Source of the DNA: Pomphorhynchus laevis
Lineage: Eukaryota > Acanthocephala > Palaeacanthocephala > Echinorhynchida > Pomphorhynchidae
DNA: 64,000 bases
Assembly: GCA_012934845.2 (NCBI GenBank)
Contig: WNNJ02000986.1
Span: 1-64,000, forward strand
Direction: 5' to 3'
This document shows positions 12,801 through 21,840 of this stretch, one piece after another. Every line of letters begins with the position of its first letter. Within the stretch, counting starts at the first letter, position 1. The notes below the pieces were generated by a model. The model had not been told where the DNA came from. It saw nothing but the letters and a program-made list of their open reading frames with translations, and ran no database searches. A program made the position numbers and the translations under genes.

Positions 12801-14368
12801 ATTTATACTTTAATACAATATGTAGATAAATCATATATGCATTTTATTGATACATTATTTAAAAATATTTAAACTTGATCTGGAAGAAATTACGCAAATT
12901 TTGTTAAGATTTAGATTACAATTGTATTTACGGAATTATAATATATATGTATTATATGTATATAATACAATATACAATGTATTATACGGAATTTGAATAA
13001 TTTTGATTTATCCTTTAGTTTATTTGTTTTATCCGATCAGTCCAAACAGATAATGTTTCACAGTGTAAAGCTCAGTATGCATTACCGCTAACTCATCATC
13101 GTAAAAAGCAATCAATTGACTTTATTGAATAATATAACGTCTACCAAATGAGAAAGCAATGTACAAATATAGTCGGACAATTGAACTATGTTTTCATGCG
13201 ACTATCCGTATATAACGGGACTGTTCCCATACAGGTTGCCCCGGATAAATGCCGCGTTTTCCCCATGACTCGCCGCGCTTATGCGTTGAAGTAAAAATGT
13301 GTTTGCTCACCTGACATTGCAGATAATGTTTAATCGCTTTCTGACCAAGGTCAGGAAATCCTTGTCTTTTTGCCGAGTCTGCACAACGTCTCGATGACGA
13401 CGGTTACAAACTTAATTTAGTACTTTATTTTTCAGCTCGAATTATCGTGCTGACATTAGAAATAAATTACAATTGCAACTTTGCAGATAATAACATTATG
13501 AACAGTTTGGTTATTTTCTAAGTTATTTTAGTGAATAAACAAAGCGTGACGCACTTTATGTGACGATCTATTCAATTGTTGTTGAAAAGACGAATAAATA
13601 TTAATAATGTTATAATATTATAAATAAATAATATTATAAATAAATGTTAGCATCGTATTAATTGTCTATAATGTTTAACTCTTTAAACGTAATGCCAATT
13701 TCAAGGATTTAAAATAGTATAAGTAGCAAGTACCCTTTCATCATCACAATGACTCATCAGTGCCAGATCCCTCCCACTACTGGATGCAGAGGAAGACTAG
13801 CAGACGACACACGAGTCATGTGTATGAAGTACCAGAAAGAGTTCTGGTAACTTCACATTGAGTGAAGTTACCAGAAATCAGCACTACTGCTTCACCATTA
13901 GCAAAAGCACTGGCAAATGCCAGCGCAGGTCTCTTGAATATCGGATAATACAAATAAATATATAAATTGATATTTTTAAACTTAAATGTTTTACAAATAA
14001 TAAAAATTAAATTAAGTGATCTGATTTTTACGTTTTTATTTAATTTCTAATGAACTCTAACATTGATTTTAAAAGGGCAGTATGGAATTGACGGGCAAAA
14101 TAAACAAGCACTTGTGTTCTTCACATTTCGACACAAAATTGTGATGTTTAACGACATGGATATCGGTTCTCCCCAAATTGAAGATCTAATTTCAAAATTG
14201 CATGAAAATGGAAACAAGGATATACTAAAAGGAGTACTGGAATTAAGTTAGTTTATTTTTTTAATTCAAATGTATAATTTGTTTTTATATTTAGTTGATG
14301 GTGAAGCTACTAGGAGTAAAATTGCCGAAGTCATTAGTAGATTGTTGTATTTTACGAAATCAAATTAA
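876..14368 (+). CDS. ITFG2: ITFG2-like KICSTOR subunit, ten exons visible, 5' end off the window
   Basis: This is an FG-GAP/beta-propeller protein matching ITFG2. In vertebrates ITFG2 joins KPTN, KICS2 and SZT2 in KICSTOR, which brings GATOR1 to the lysosome so that amino-acid shortage silences mTORC1. The exons, each with GT-AG borders and matching phase, are 876-971, 1800-1901, 1951-2062, 2930-3075, 3126-3240, 5863-6000, 8087-8175, 9904-10021, 14076-14246 and 14295-14368 (stop TAA at 14366). Together they encode about 386 residues; human ITFG2 has about 447. Blocks that align with human ITFG2 from memory are LNEFATGTIDGTLSIYKDK (exon 1 here), LIVLTSEGWIYLFKY, GDGDNELIVSYADRRVRVFR, LIASQPGATF, IGTNICIGTTDG, IIWTEHLESRLIAIDKLD, EILACCENGTLYII and ALVFFTFRHKIVMF. 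Their order is collinear with the human protein. Codon use is A+T-rich, and I see no stop within the exons. Exon 1, upstream, is missing. The alternative of another FG-GAP protein is unlikely given the collinearity. Confidence 0.9.
972..1799 (+). other. ITFG2 intron (828 bp)
   Basis: The donor GTACGT follows exon 876-971, and the acceptor ends TTTTAG at 1799. The interior is simple A+T-rich sequence. It has a 13-bp inverted repeat (1497-1509 against 1521-1533, loop 11) and AT microsatellite from about 1540 to 1670. I see no gene in it. Confidence 0.75.
1902..1950 (+). other. 49-bp ITFG2 mini-intron
   Basis: A GT-AG intron of 49 bp separates exons 1800-1901 and 1951-2062. Reading through it would give a stop soon afterwards (FSILDAFIF then stop). 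Removing it joins two blocks that both fit ITFG2, and both borders are phase 0. Two other introns in this gene, 3076-3125 (50 bp) and 14247-14294 (48 bp), are equally small. Confidence 0.8.
2063..2929 (+). other. ITFG2 intron (867 bp), A+T-rich
   Basis: The donor is GTGAGT and the acceptor TTTTTTGAG. The codon split by the intron is restored in phase 1 (A plus AT gives Asn) just before GDGDNELIV. Near 2395-2465 there are short palindromic TATATAA/ATTGT repeats. The rest is unique A+T-rich sequence, with no gene that I can support. Confidence 0.7.
3241..5862 (+). other. ITFG2 intron (2.6 kb) with a fold-back element and duplicated blocks
   Basis: The donor is GTGTAA after CAATCAACAG, and the acceptor TTTTAG before TTTCGTTGAC. 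A fold-back element lies at about 3619-3798, and a solo half-copy at about 3338-3410. From 4420 to 5640 several blocks occur twice. One containing TTCTAGAAGTCTAGAGCATC lies near 4698 and 5457. Another with ATATGCAATATAATAACATC lies near 4563 and 4943. A third, ATTTTCACATCCAAATCAGT, lies near 4790 and 5611. This is local segmental duplication inside an intron. Confidence 0.65.
3619..3798. repeat. Fold-back element, about 78-bp imperfect arms
   Basis: The left arm (about 3619-3697) holds GATGATCTACTG, ATTCTGATTGAA and AATCGGGAAGACT. The right arm (about 3719-3798) carries the inverse complement with a few mismatches, around a spacer of about 20 bp. A third copy of the left arm stands alone at about 3338-3410 in direct orientation. 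No coding capacity is visible. It could be a small non-autonomous DNA transposon or a product of inverted duplication. Confidence 0.65.
6001..8086 (+). other. ITFG2 intron (2.1 kb), A+T-rich, holding one MITE-like element
   Basis: The donor is GTAACA after exon 5863-6000, and the acceptor is ATTAAG before the block GLLILMNQNNIIW. The interior is low-complexity A+T sequence. It has a MITE-like inverted-repeat element near its 5' end and ATAGTAATATA microsatellite around 7165-7262. No gene is seen. Confidence 0.65.
6090..6325. mobile_element. MITE-like element with imperfect terminal inverted repeats
   Basis: The left side reads ...AATTTTCGATAGCCGACTGC...GGGATAAAATT. The right side reads AATTTTATCCTGATGATG...AGCAGTTGGCCATCGAAAATT, the inverse complement with several mismatches. 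The arms are about 75-85 bp and the unpaired centre about 65-75 bp. No open reading frame fits, and the target duplication is unclear in this A+T-rich setting. It is probably a decayed non-autonomous DNA transposon. Confidence 0.6.
8397..8862. repeat. 15-bp minisatellite, about 31 copies
   Basis: The unit GATAATAACTCTGGC is repeated about 31 times with little drift. Early copies carry CTCCGGC, the middle ones CTCTGGC, and the last seven or so GATAATTACTCTGGC. The variants are spatially ordered, which fits expansion by local slippage or unequal exchange. Because 15 is a multiple of three, one frame stays open (an Ile-Ile-Thr-Leu-Ala repeat). It lies inside an ITFG2 intron and is not taken as coding. 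Confidence 0.9.
9146..9790 (-). mobile_element. Penelope-like element, 3' fragment, antisense in ITFG2 intron
   Basis: On the minus strand this holds the end of a reverse-transcriptase protein (KYNTSNNEILRIATICNYIG ... LLSGKFLWMDNK). It is followed by the terminal repeat, with CTGCTATG, GGCCCC, CATAGCAG and GGGGCC in pseudoknot order at 9392-9448. Closely related copies lie at 18290, 24118, 26000 and 57420. It is a truncated fossil and looks fairly young, since copies differ at few positions. Confidence 0.75.
10022..14075 (+). other. ITFG2 intron (4.05 kb), A+T-rich with internal duplications
   Basis: The donor is GTACTT and the acceptor TTTTAAAAG before the final propeller block. Contents: a small inverted-repeat element at 10510-10622, and a block duplicated at about 11600-11760 and 12020-12150 (shared GTGCTGATATTTAAATCCGT). 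Perfect hairpins lie at 12276-12313 and 13842-13876. A less A+T-rich patch at 13190-13430 and another at 13740-13930 have no recognisable protein. They could be old transposon pieces. Confidence 0.65.
10510..10622. repeat. Small inverted-repeat element
   Basis: TCAACTACAGAATAG at 10524-10538 is exactly inverted at 10594-10608. A/T-rich flanks (TTTTTTAAAATTG and ATTGCTTAAAAAT) also roughly mirror each other. The total is about 110 bp with no coding capacity. It is consistent with a very short MITE. Confidence 0.5.
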
Positions 14369-15068
14369 AGTAACTGTCAGCTATAAATTTATGTTAAATT
14401 ATAAACTTTTGGCTACTGCTTTATACGCAACAATTTTTTATTTTTTTGTGGTATTGAGTATGTGGATTAATTGACAAAACAATTTTATAAATTGAAAAGA
14501 CATTTTAAAGAATTGAAAACAAAATTGATCAAGAGCTGGAACATAAAGATTACCAAAAATCGCAAATTAAGCAAATCATTTAATGCTTTTTTTATATTTA
14601 TTTACCTTACAAATAAGCCTTGTTTAATTACGATGTTGGAGCTTTTTGAATGTCAAACTAGCAAATGACATTTTACTAATTTTGTAAATTTAAAAAATTC
14701 ATAAATTTCTTTCTGAAATTTAATTTCAGTAAATTTTGCTAAATGTTAATAAAATATAGTTGGATGAAATCGAAGTAACCATTTTAGGAACGATTTTGGA
14801 CAGTGGATCTATAAAATAACAGATTTTTTAGATATGGGGAACAAAGCTATAAAAGGATTGACGCAAACAATCACAACACTTTTGGAATTCAATGTTGTTA
14901 TGCTTCGCTGTAATTGATCAAGTTACAAAGTTCTTACACCGATGTACCTTACAGGTAAATCTCAATTCAACAAACATAAGAGATTACCCGATATGATGTT
15001 GTCGAATATCGATATCTTGTCGGGATTAATGCCACGCGATAGCCAAGCGTGGCATTAATTCATAATTA
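14369..15068. other. Downstream flank of ITFG2; possible unrecognised coding fragments
   Basis: The 3' untranslated part of ITFG2 begins here. No AATAAA lies close to the stop; the first candidate is TAATAAAAT near 14748. Short frames read IENKIDQELEHKDYQKSQIK (about 14513-14580), LDEIEVTILGTILDSGSIK (about 14760-14816), and DMGNKAIKGLTQTITTLLEF (about 14833-14893), and a short frame ends PRDSQAWH near 15058. They look more protein-like than their surroundings but I recognise no family. They could be exons of an unknown gene or old transposon debris. A 13-bp hairpin sits at 15025-15059. Confidence 0.35.
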
Positions 15069-16517
15069 AAAAAATATATTTATTTTTTACCTGGCAAATG
15101 CGTGCCAGCGCACGCTTACATGACCACATAAAAAAACAAAAATGTAAATCATGTGTTGAGAAGTTGTTTGAATGTGATAAAGGAGGAAGCACGGCGGACG
15201 TCGAGAGGGAGTTGATTCCAGGCGAGTGGGGCGGCGACGAGGAAGGATCGGAGACCGTAGTTGTTGGAGTAATTGGGAACGTGGGGTAAGAGGGTATGAC
15301 GGGAACGCAGCGATAGCGAGGTGGAACGAGTGTCGTCTAAAAAAGGAAGGTTGATTAACGTTGGGGAGCCGACAGCGATGAGACGAAAAGTTACGAGAAG
15401 TAGGCGGATTTTGATGCGAATGTGGATAATGGGCCAGGTGAGTTGGGCAAGATATGTGGATACGTGGTCGAAGCGACGGAGACGAAAGAGCACTCGAACG
15501 GCGGAGTTGATTATGCGTTGTAAGGGTAGGATGATGGATTTTGGAGAATTGGCGAAAATGCTGAGGCAAGAATCGATTTTAGTGAAGAGAAGCGATGAAA
15601 GAAGAGACATACAAGAACGGAAGTCGATAAGGGGGCGGATACGGCGGAAGTCACCGAGAATTAAGTTAGACGAACGAACCTTGTCATTGACGAAGGGTTT
15701 AAGGGAAAGGTGATCATCGAAATGAAAGCATAAGAAAGTGAGATAGTGTACTATGAGGATGATCGATGAGGCAAAAGATACAGTGGGGTGAGATATGTTT
15801 GGTTTATGGGGGAGGATCCACATTATTTTGGACTTGTCGGGGTTTAGAACAAGATGGAGATTTGAGAGACGTTTGTAGATAGAAGAAAGACAGTTGGAGG
15901 CAGAAATGCCGATATCGTGTATGCGATGTGCGGGTGCATGAGCATAGATTAGAATGTCATCGGCGTATTGCATGACCTTAAAGGAGTAAGGTTTGATAAA
16001 TGGAGATAGATCGCCAAGCAGAAGAGAGAAAAGCAGGGGACCTAGGACTGAACCTTGTGGGACCCCGCAAAAAATAGGGATGGGAGAGGAGGATGATGAA
16101 TTAGAACAGACGCGAAAGGAACGGTCGGATAGATATGAGGCGAATTATGCTACGGATGAGGAAGAAAATCCGTAATCATAACGAAGGCTAGAAAGGAGGA
16201 CGGAATGGTCGACAATGTCGAATGCGGAGGAGAGGTCGAGGGAGATGAGAACACTATATAGAGCCTTGTCTCGAGAAATTAGTAAGTCGTTGTACACTTT
16301 TATGCATGCGGTTTCTGTGGAGTGATTAGAGCGAAAAGCGGATTGGAAAGGAGGGTACAGATTGGATGAGGAGAGATAAGCGTTGATCTGTATTAAGATG
16401 AGGCGTTCTAAGAGCTTTGAAAGAGTAGGGAGTAGTGAAATGGGGCGATAGCTAGAAGGAAGGGAGGGTCGAGCGATTGTTTCTTAAGAAGGGGACGAAC
16501 GATTGCGATTTTTATAA
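15069..16517 (-). mobile_element. LINE-1x copy A, CR1/L2-like, 5'-truncated
   Basis: On the minus strand this encodes the C-terminal half of a non-LTR reverse transcriptase. It has the active-site box QYADDILIYAHAP near 15970, then LNPDKSKIMWIL, then the conserved tail FLVAAPLAWNQLPLDVRRA. The uninterrupted frame is 15973-15149 (274 aa). The upstream motifs SLLLGDLSPFIKPYS and GVPQGSVLGPLLF are readable in other frames, so the copy is mildly damaged. The 3' end carries the family hairpin GCGTGC-CAGC-GCACGC (15100-15115) and an A-rich tail. The 5' break falls inside the HWKSAIVRPL block. The sequence is visibly richer in G+C than its surroundings. Confidence 0.85.
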
Positions 16518-16597
16518 ACGTTTAACGCAATAAAGAGGATAAATCATAAAGAACTATAAAAATACAATATTATTTTGAGTATTAAAATATGATAAAT

Positions 16598-16648
16598 GAT
16601 ATCCAATTCATAACGATAAATATCATTTATCATTATGAATTGGATATC
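16598..16648. repeat. Near-perfect 24-bp hairpin
   Basis: GATATCCAATTCATAA, a single mismatch, then GATAAAT pairs with ATTTATC and TTATGAATTGGATATC across a 3-nt loop. It lies just beyond the broken 5' end of LINE-1x copy A. Confidence 0.8.
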
Positions 16649-17960
16649 GGCAGCATTTTTGGTAATTCAGTTAAGGAAACCGATTCCTGTATGCGAATTA
16701 GACCCATTACATTTAATTCCTTGCGTGTAGAGTTAAAAGTTAGAAAACTTGATCTATTTGTGTCTGCTGTACCAGATGGTGTGCTTAACCAGATTTTTTA
16801 ACGCGTGGCTCCAAATATTTTTTAATTAAGTGTTTTAGCTCCAAATATTTCTCACAATTAATCTGATTTTTACAAATATAAATTGAACGCTCCTGGATTC
16901 ATGTACTTGGAAATCTGCCGTTGTCGTCAGTTCCCTAAAGTACATTTAATGTACATTTATGTTCCGATTTTCGGCCAATTAGTGTTAATATACTAATGCC
17001 TATCGGCAAAATACATCTTGATAGGTATCATAGTATATTTCTCTTTGAAAACTAGATTAAACACAAAATTTGCATGCAGCAAGTTGGTGCGTGCCTTATA
17101 GCGTTTTCGAAATTCATCTAATCGTTTAACTGACCCTGTATTTAAAAATCGTCTTTGTGTAATGGTAATACCGCGTCCAGAATATTACATGAAACTCATT
17201 AATTTTATGGACTTTCTTCAGAAATGGCTTCAGTTCTCTATGCCGAAGATTTAGTTATTATACGAAGTGAATTGACTGAATCTCAAAAGGCACTTAACTC
17301 TGGCTGAATATTGTAGAAACAATAAACTTTCGGTGAATGTCAAGAAGAAAGTTGTTCAATTTCGCAAAGATGGACCGCTACGAAACTCTGATATTCTTAA
17401 TATTGCAAAAACATCGCTATAAATGTGTACAAATTACGACTGTTCGAATATGCTTCTTACTTCCAGGTGGTCTTTCACGCTGCATTTATAAAGTGCCTTA
17501 AAGTCATTTCTGCGCCTTCTAATAATATCGGATATCCATTTCGCGGGTGCGATGAATTATTTTCATGCAATGCTTTTACCTATCATATAATCCGTCTTAT
17601 ATCCTGTATAAACTAATCTCACTTCGCAAAACCTTCTCAATTAAAGAAGTGTCAATGTAAAACGAGCAATTGGGTATCCTTTAAATGCTATTTAGGTTTT
17701 AGATGGTCTTCCATATTGCTATTTGTAAAATTATTAATTTGACTCAATATGATTTGACTCAATTAAGTTAGCGGTACATATAATGTCTGTGAATCTATGA
17801 AGATGTTGCTGGACTCTGAATTGTATTTGACACCTTCGTTTGTCAAGACTAACTAAATACGACCATATGCAGAGAAACTACCATCGATCTATCTTGCACG
17901 TATTCGAGTTTTTAAAGCAAGTTGAGTTTAAGGAAGATTTATAAGATATTAGATTTGCCA
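16640..17960 (+). mobile_element. Decayed non-LTR reverse-transcriptase fragment
   Basis: Around 17224 the frame reads EMASVLYAEDLVIIRSELTE, followed by NNKLSVNVKKKVVQFRKDGP. This aligns with the intact RT at 53074-54753 (LYADDLVILAKDLLSAQSAL then NQLTVNVNKSKALKFR). The catalytic box has YAED instead of YADD. Several stops and frame changes separate the pieces, so it is dead. The segment 16640-16800 has a 54-residue open stretch (TDSCMRIRPITFNSLRVELK) of unknown origin, perhaps from the same element. Confidence 0.6.
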
Positions 17961-18199
17961 GTTTAGATGCACACGCATCTAATTTTTTCTTTCGTTAAAA
18001 TATTGACAAATTTCTTTTTTATTGCAATTTCCTTTTTATTTTATATGAATAAATTACTTAAAGTAATTAAGGTAATCGAAATTAATACTGATATAAATTA
18101 ATACTGGTATAAAAATTCTTTAGAACAGACAAAAAAAATAAATTTTCAAAATATAAATACATACGATTTTAGTACGCCTTAAACAAATCTAGATTTAGT

Positions 18200-18272
18200 A
18201 TATACTGTACGTTTCTCGATCTTCAAAGGCGTTCGATCGGGTCCAACATGAGGTTATGTGGTACGCTTTAGA
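18200..18272 (+). mobile_element. RTE-like fragment, short duplicate
   Basis: About 70 bases (ACTGTACGTTTCTCGA ... GTTCGATCGGGTCCAACATG) repeat nearly exactly at 21694-21762. There they encode the RTE motif SKAFDRVQHEVMWYAL. Here the piece stops abruptly at the start of a Penelope-like copy. Confidence 0.7.
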
Positions 18273-18289
18273 AAAATTAATTAACCTTA

Positions 18290-19610
18290 TATTCGGAAAA
18301 ATATATACATATATATGTTATAATAACTATAACGCCTATCTAACAAAAATTAAACCATCAAGTAAATATAAATATATGGATAAAATTGAATTATTATAAT
18401 CCTTAAATATTTTGATAAATCAAAATTATTTAAAAGTAGGGACATCTATATTTAGACAAGTAAAAGGTGTTCCAATGGGTGGTAATAGTAGCCCAATTAT
18501 AGCTGACTTGTTTTTAAGCTTTATAGAATATTAATTTGTTCATAACTGTGTAAAAACTAAATCTAAACTATATAAATATATGAAATATATGTTTCGATAC
18601 ATTGATGATATATGTGTATTTAATTCTAATAATTTTTATTCAATTAGTGAGCACATTTATCCAGAAAGCCTTATTCTTAACAAAACCAATATTGATGATA
18701 AAGAAGGTGTATATCTAGATATGAACATTAAATTAACATAACCTAAAACTACCATTAATTTATATCGTAAAGATGGCATATTTAAATTTACAAGAAACAT
18801 ATTTTTGCATGAGCATTCATGCATACCGTATAATATAAAATATAATACATTAAATAATGAAATTTTAAGAATTGCAACAATATGTAATGATATTGGCTTT
18901 CTTCAAAATCATTTAAAATATTTAATAGATGCATATTTTAAACTAGGTTACTATAAAAATAACATCAAGCAGAAAATAGTAAAATATATAAATCAACACA
19001 ATAATATAAAGAATAAATTTAAACTCTTAAGTGGCAAATTTTTATGGATGGATAATAAATAATATACTTTGTATTAGAATAAGATACTAGATAGTTTTAT
19101 CAGAGGAAATACATCATCAGCATGTATTTGGCCCCGCTGCTATGTTGGGTAGTGGAGTTAGGGGCCGAAACCTGATAGCATAGCAGTTCCTCCTGATATT
19201 ATGTATTATTCTGATACATCGTCTGTTATTTATTAGCCTATTCATAAAAATGACGTTTATTTTAAATTTCAATTTTTTGTTGGGTCGAGGAATAGAGGCT
19301 GAAACCTGATAACATAGCAGCTCCTTCTGATGACCTCTAATCCTTATTCTGATACATCGTCTGTTATTCATTAGTCAATTCGTAAAAATGACTTCGATTT
19401 TAAATTTCAATTTTTTATTTTAACTTGATTTAAATTATAGAAAATCTAAAAACAATTATTAATTTTATTAATTAATTATTAAATTTTGATTTAGCATTAT
19501 TGTTTTGTTTAGTTTATAATTATATTAAATACGTAGACTCAGTTAGCAGATTTAATTATATTTTTTTTAAATTCAATTTATAAATAAAAGCTCAAAAGGT
19601 AAGTCTCATA
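18290..19610 (+). mobile_element. Penelope-like element, RT C-terminal half plus terminal repeats
   Basis: The sense strand shows the RT motifs KGVPMGGNSSPIIADLFLSF (about 18470) and YIDDICVFN (about 18600), then YPESLILNKTN, YLDMNIKL and FLHEHSCIPYNIKYN, ending in GKFLWMDNK at 19060. Two tandem versions of the terminal repeat follow (about 19110-19430). The RT type is the one with a preceding LYWNPKLHK block and a CxC-LRKLL-KG block, seen intact in order at 26830-27960. I place it with Penelope-like elements from motif layout; another unclassified RT lineage is possible. It is a fossil with a few interruptions. Confidence 0.7.
19127..19188 (+). ncRNA. Predicted H-type pseudoknot in the Penelope-like terminal repeat
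   Basis: Stem 1 pairs GGCCCC (19130-19135) with GGGGCC (19161-19166). Stem 2 pairs CTGCTATG (19137-19144) with CATAGCAG (19179-19186). The strands interleave (1-2-1'-2'), which defines a pseudoknot. The same four blocks in the same order recur in the copies at 9392-9448 and partly near 24515 and 26720. This is a prediction by eye; no function is shown. Confidence 0.5.
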
Positions 19611-19619
19611 GCGGGCAAA

Positions 19620-20170
19620 ATTATAAAATAATTGGTCAACGTTTTCATCCTCCATTTAAGGATCAGCTTGTATGCTGCAATAATTTACCCGGCAACTCGA
19701 CAACAAGGAGAATCTGAGATTCTCTGAACAGGAGCGAAATCTCCGTATGCACATGGTGGTAGCACTGCCAAGCGTAAAACCAATAACCCGCTTCAATCTG
19801 CATAGACACTCGGCATAAGTTTGATTTTTCTGTTTAATTGATTGTAATCAGGCTATCTGCTTCATAACGGGTATCGTGCATGGACCGAAACCACCAGAAA
19901 CTGAGAAAATGAGCGGAACGAACGAGCTTGTCTCCACTTGACTATTCTTTCTTCATATTTTGATCTTTTGCGATCTTCATTATACCCAAATGCTGACGCT
20001 ACAGATGTGGAGTATGATACGGCAAAGCTATTGAATACGGCGACGTCAAAATATGCCCGCTCGAATCGATCTCCATATAATTCATTGCACACAATATCAA
20101 GCCTCGCTTCTCTTTCACGAGTGATTGTGGAATTTTCGAACATCAAAGTCTCTCTAATATTCTGCAACTT
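19620..20170 (-). mobile_element. Fragment of the endonuclease-tailed LINE
   Basis: The minus-strand frame reads ARLDIVCNELYGDRFERAYF then DVAVFNSF, and YNEDRKRSKYEERIVK. It continues in another frame as SSFVPLIFSVSGGFG and CRLKRVIGFTLGSA. This is the same C-terminal domain as at 55700-56220, with a PD-(D/E)XK-like layout. It is inserted between pieces of Penelope-like sequence; the terminal repeat resumes on the + strand at about 20175. Confidence 0.75.
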
Positions 20171-20174
20171 TCAA

Positions 20175-20350
20175 GTGGCAAATTTTTATGGATTGATAAT
20201 AAATAATATACTTTGTTTAGAATAAGATACTAGATAAACAAACTTCATCAAAGGAAATATGGCATTAGCATGTATTTGATTCCTCTGCTTTGTTGGGTCA
20301 ATAAATAGGGGCCGAAACCTGATAGCATAGCAGTTACTCTTGATGTATAT
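20175..20350 (+). mobile_element. Penelope-like terminal repeat, solo piece
   Basis: It starts with AAGTGGCAAATTTTTATGGA, equivalent to the end of the RT frame, and runs through GGGGCCGAAACCTGATAGCA. The first strand of stem 1 has drifted (GATTCC), so the pseudoknot is degraded here. Confidence 0.65.
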
Positions 20351-20439
20351 CTATTAACACTAATATTTAAAATAATTATTCTAAATAATTAATAAATAAT
20401 TATAAATAATAGATTGTAAATAAGGCGAAGAGTCCTTGT

Positions 20440-20473
20440 TATTGGATCTAAATTATACAATTTAGATCCAATA
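20440..20473. repeat. Perfect 15-bp hairpin
   Basis: TATTGGATCTAAATT is exactly inverted after a 4-nt loop (ATAC). The surrounding sequence has no matching transposon end. Confidence 0.8.
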
Positions 20474-20739
20474 TTTCGGTGGCACGTGGGCACACCATTA
20501 TTAAAGTTTATTCAATCTGAAAAAAAAAACAAAAAATAGTACAAAAACAGTCAATAGTAAACAATATCTATTTAACCATTAGGTTGTAGTAAAAATTGAC
20601 CAGCTATCATTCGAGGATTTAATTTGTATCGTAACCGATACAAAATCTATTTTGTAAGAAACAGTGACAACTCAACATAAACCTGTCGTTACAACCTTGA
20701 ATATCACCTTGCCAAAGCAACTTCGTGCATAACCTAGCG

Positions 20740-21840
20740 TATTAATACCTCGTATAAAATAATGGAAATTCAAGGAAGCGAAATCTGATTTGATGCCTCC
20801 ATAAAGTGAGTATCCAAGCGATAAATGAAACATGGGAAAAACTAAAACGTCTATTAGAAACTATGCCCAAGAGATGCTTGCTACTACGAAATCTGGAACA
20901 AAACGAATCAAAAAAAATAAAGTTCGACAAAAGAAGCGTAGTTACCATGCCTATATTGCGACAAAAATGTCGAAGACTTGAAAAATTACAAAGAAGCTAA
21001 AAAGAAAGCAAAGAAAATAGTAAATAAAACTTAAGAAAAGAAGGTGATATGTATGAGAGACTAGATACACGCGAAGGAGAACGCGATATTTATATGATGG
21101 CACGAACAAGATACCGAAAAACGCGGGATACTGAAAAGTTTCAATGCATCAAGTTTCAATGTGTCTTGCTACCCCAAAACTCAAGTTTTAAACCTGTGGC
21201 TCAACTACTTTAATGAGACATCGAACCTGGAATTCGAACACCCACCAATCCCACCTCTTCCACCGATCGAAGGCCCAGTTGACTGTAGCAGCTTCCGAGT
21301 TTGAAAATGTACCAGATAAAATGAAAAATGCAAAAGCTACGGGCAGGTAATGTAGCTTCTGAGTTCTAGAAATCAAATGTACATGATTAGCAAAATGGCT
21401 GATGAAGCTTTTTAACCAAATAATCCAAAACAAGGATATACCTCTTGATTGGAGACACAGCATAACCGAACATATATGAAAACAGAAGGGAAACCTCGCT
21501 AACTGTTTAAATTAACACCCGATTGGCCTCATTTCATACACTCTCACGATTTTAGAACAGGTGATAAACGATGGGATACCAAACATAGTCAAGCTATCCC
21601 TTAATCAATGTGGATTCGTCACAAACTGTGCCACCACGATGTTATCTTCATTTCGCCTCCTTCTTGAAAATCATCGAAAACAGAAAGCTATATACTGTAC
21701 GTTTCTCGAACTTCAAAGGCGTTCGATCGGGTCCAACATGAGGTTATCTGGTACGCTTTGAGATTTAACAAAGTCCCTGAAGAGATTCTTGAGTGGGTCA
21801 AGGTAATATAAAAGTATCAACAAGCCAGTTATGTACGTGT
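20740..21840 (+). mobile_element. RTE-like LINE fragment, decayed
   Basis: Diagnostic RTE pieces appear in order in shifting frames: NYKEAKKKAKKIV (about 20979), YERLDTREGERDIYMMARTR (about 21052), WLNYFNETSNLEFE (about 21193), SKAFDRVQHEVMWYAL (about 21712) and KVPEEILEWVK (about 21770). The linker between endonuclease and RT and the first RT blocks are therefore represented. The remaining RT, including the catalytic box, is missing. Multiple stops and frameshifts show it is dead. Confidence 0.75.

Noticed and set aside
15321-15713. Arg/Lys-rich + strand frame (130 aa)
   Set aside because: It is the antisense shadow of the RT in LINE-1x copy A; the minus strand has the conserved RT motifs.
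15993-16175. + strand frame of 60 aa, found again at 34041-34223
   Set aside because: Its repetition comes from two copies of the same LINE; it is antisense to the conserved YADD region.
19080-19430. Canonical hammerhead ribozyme in the Penelope-like repeat
   Set aside because: CTGATGA- and GAAA-like strings occur, but not in the order and with the helix II needed for the hammerhead core, on either strand.
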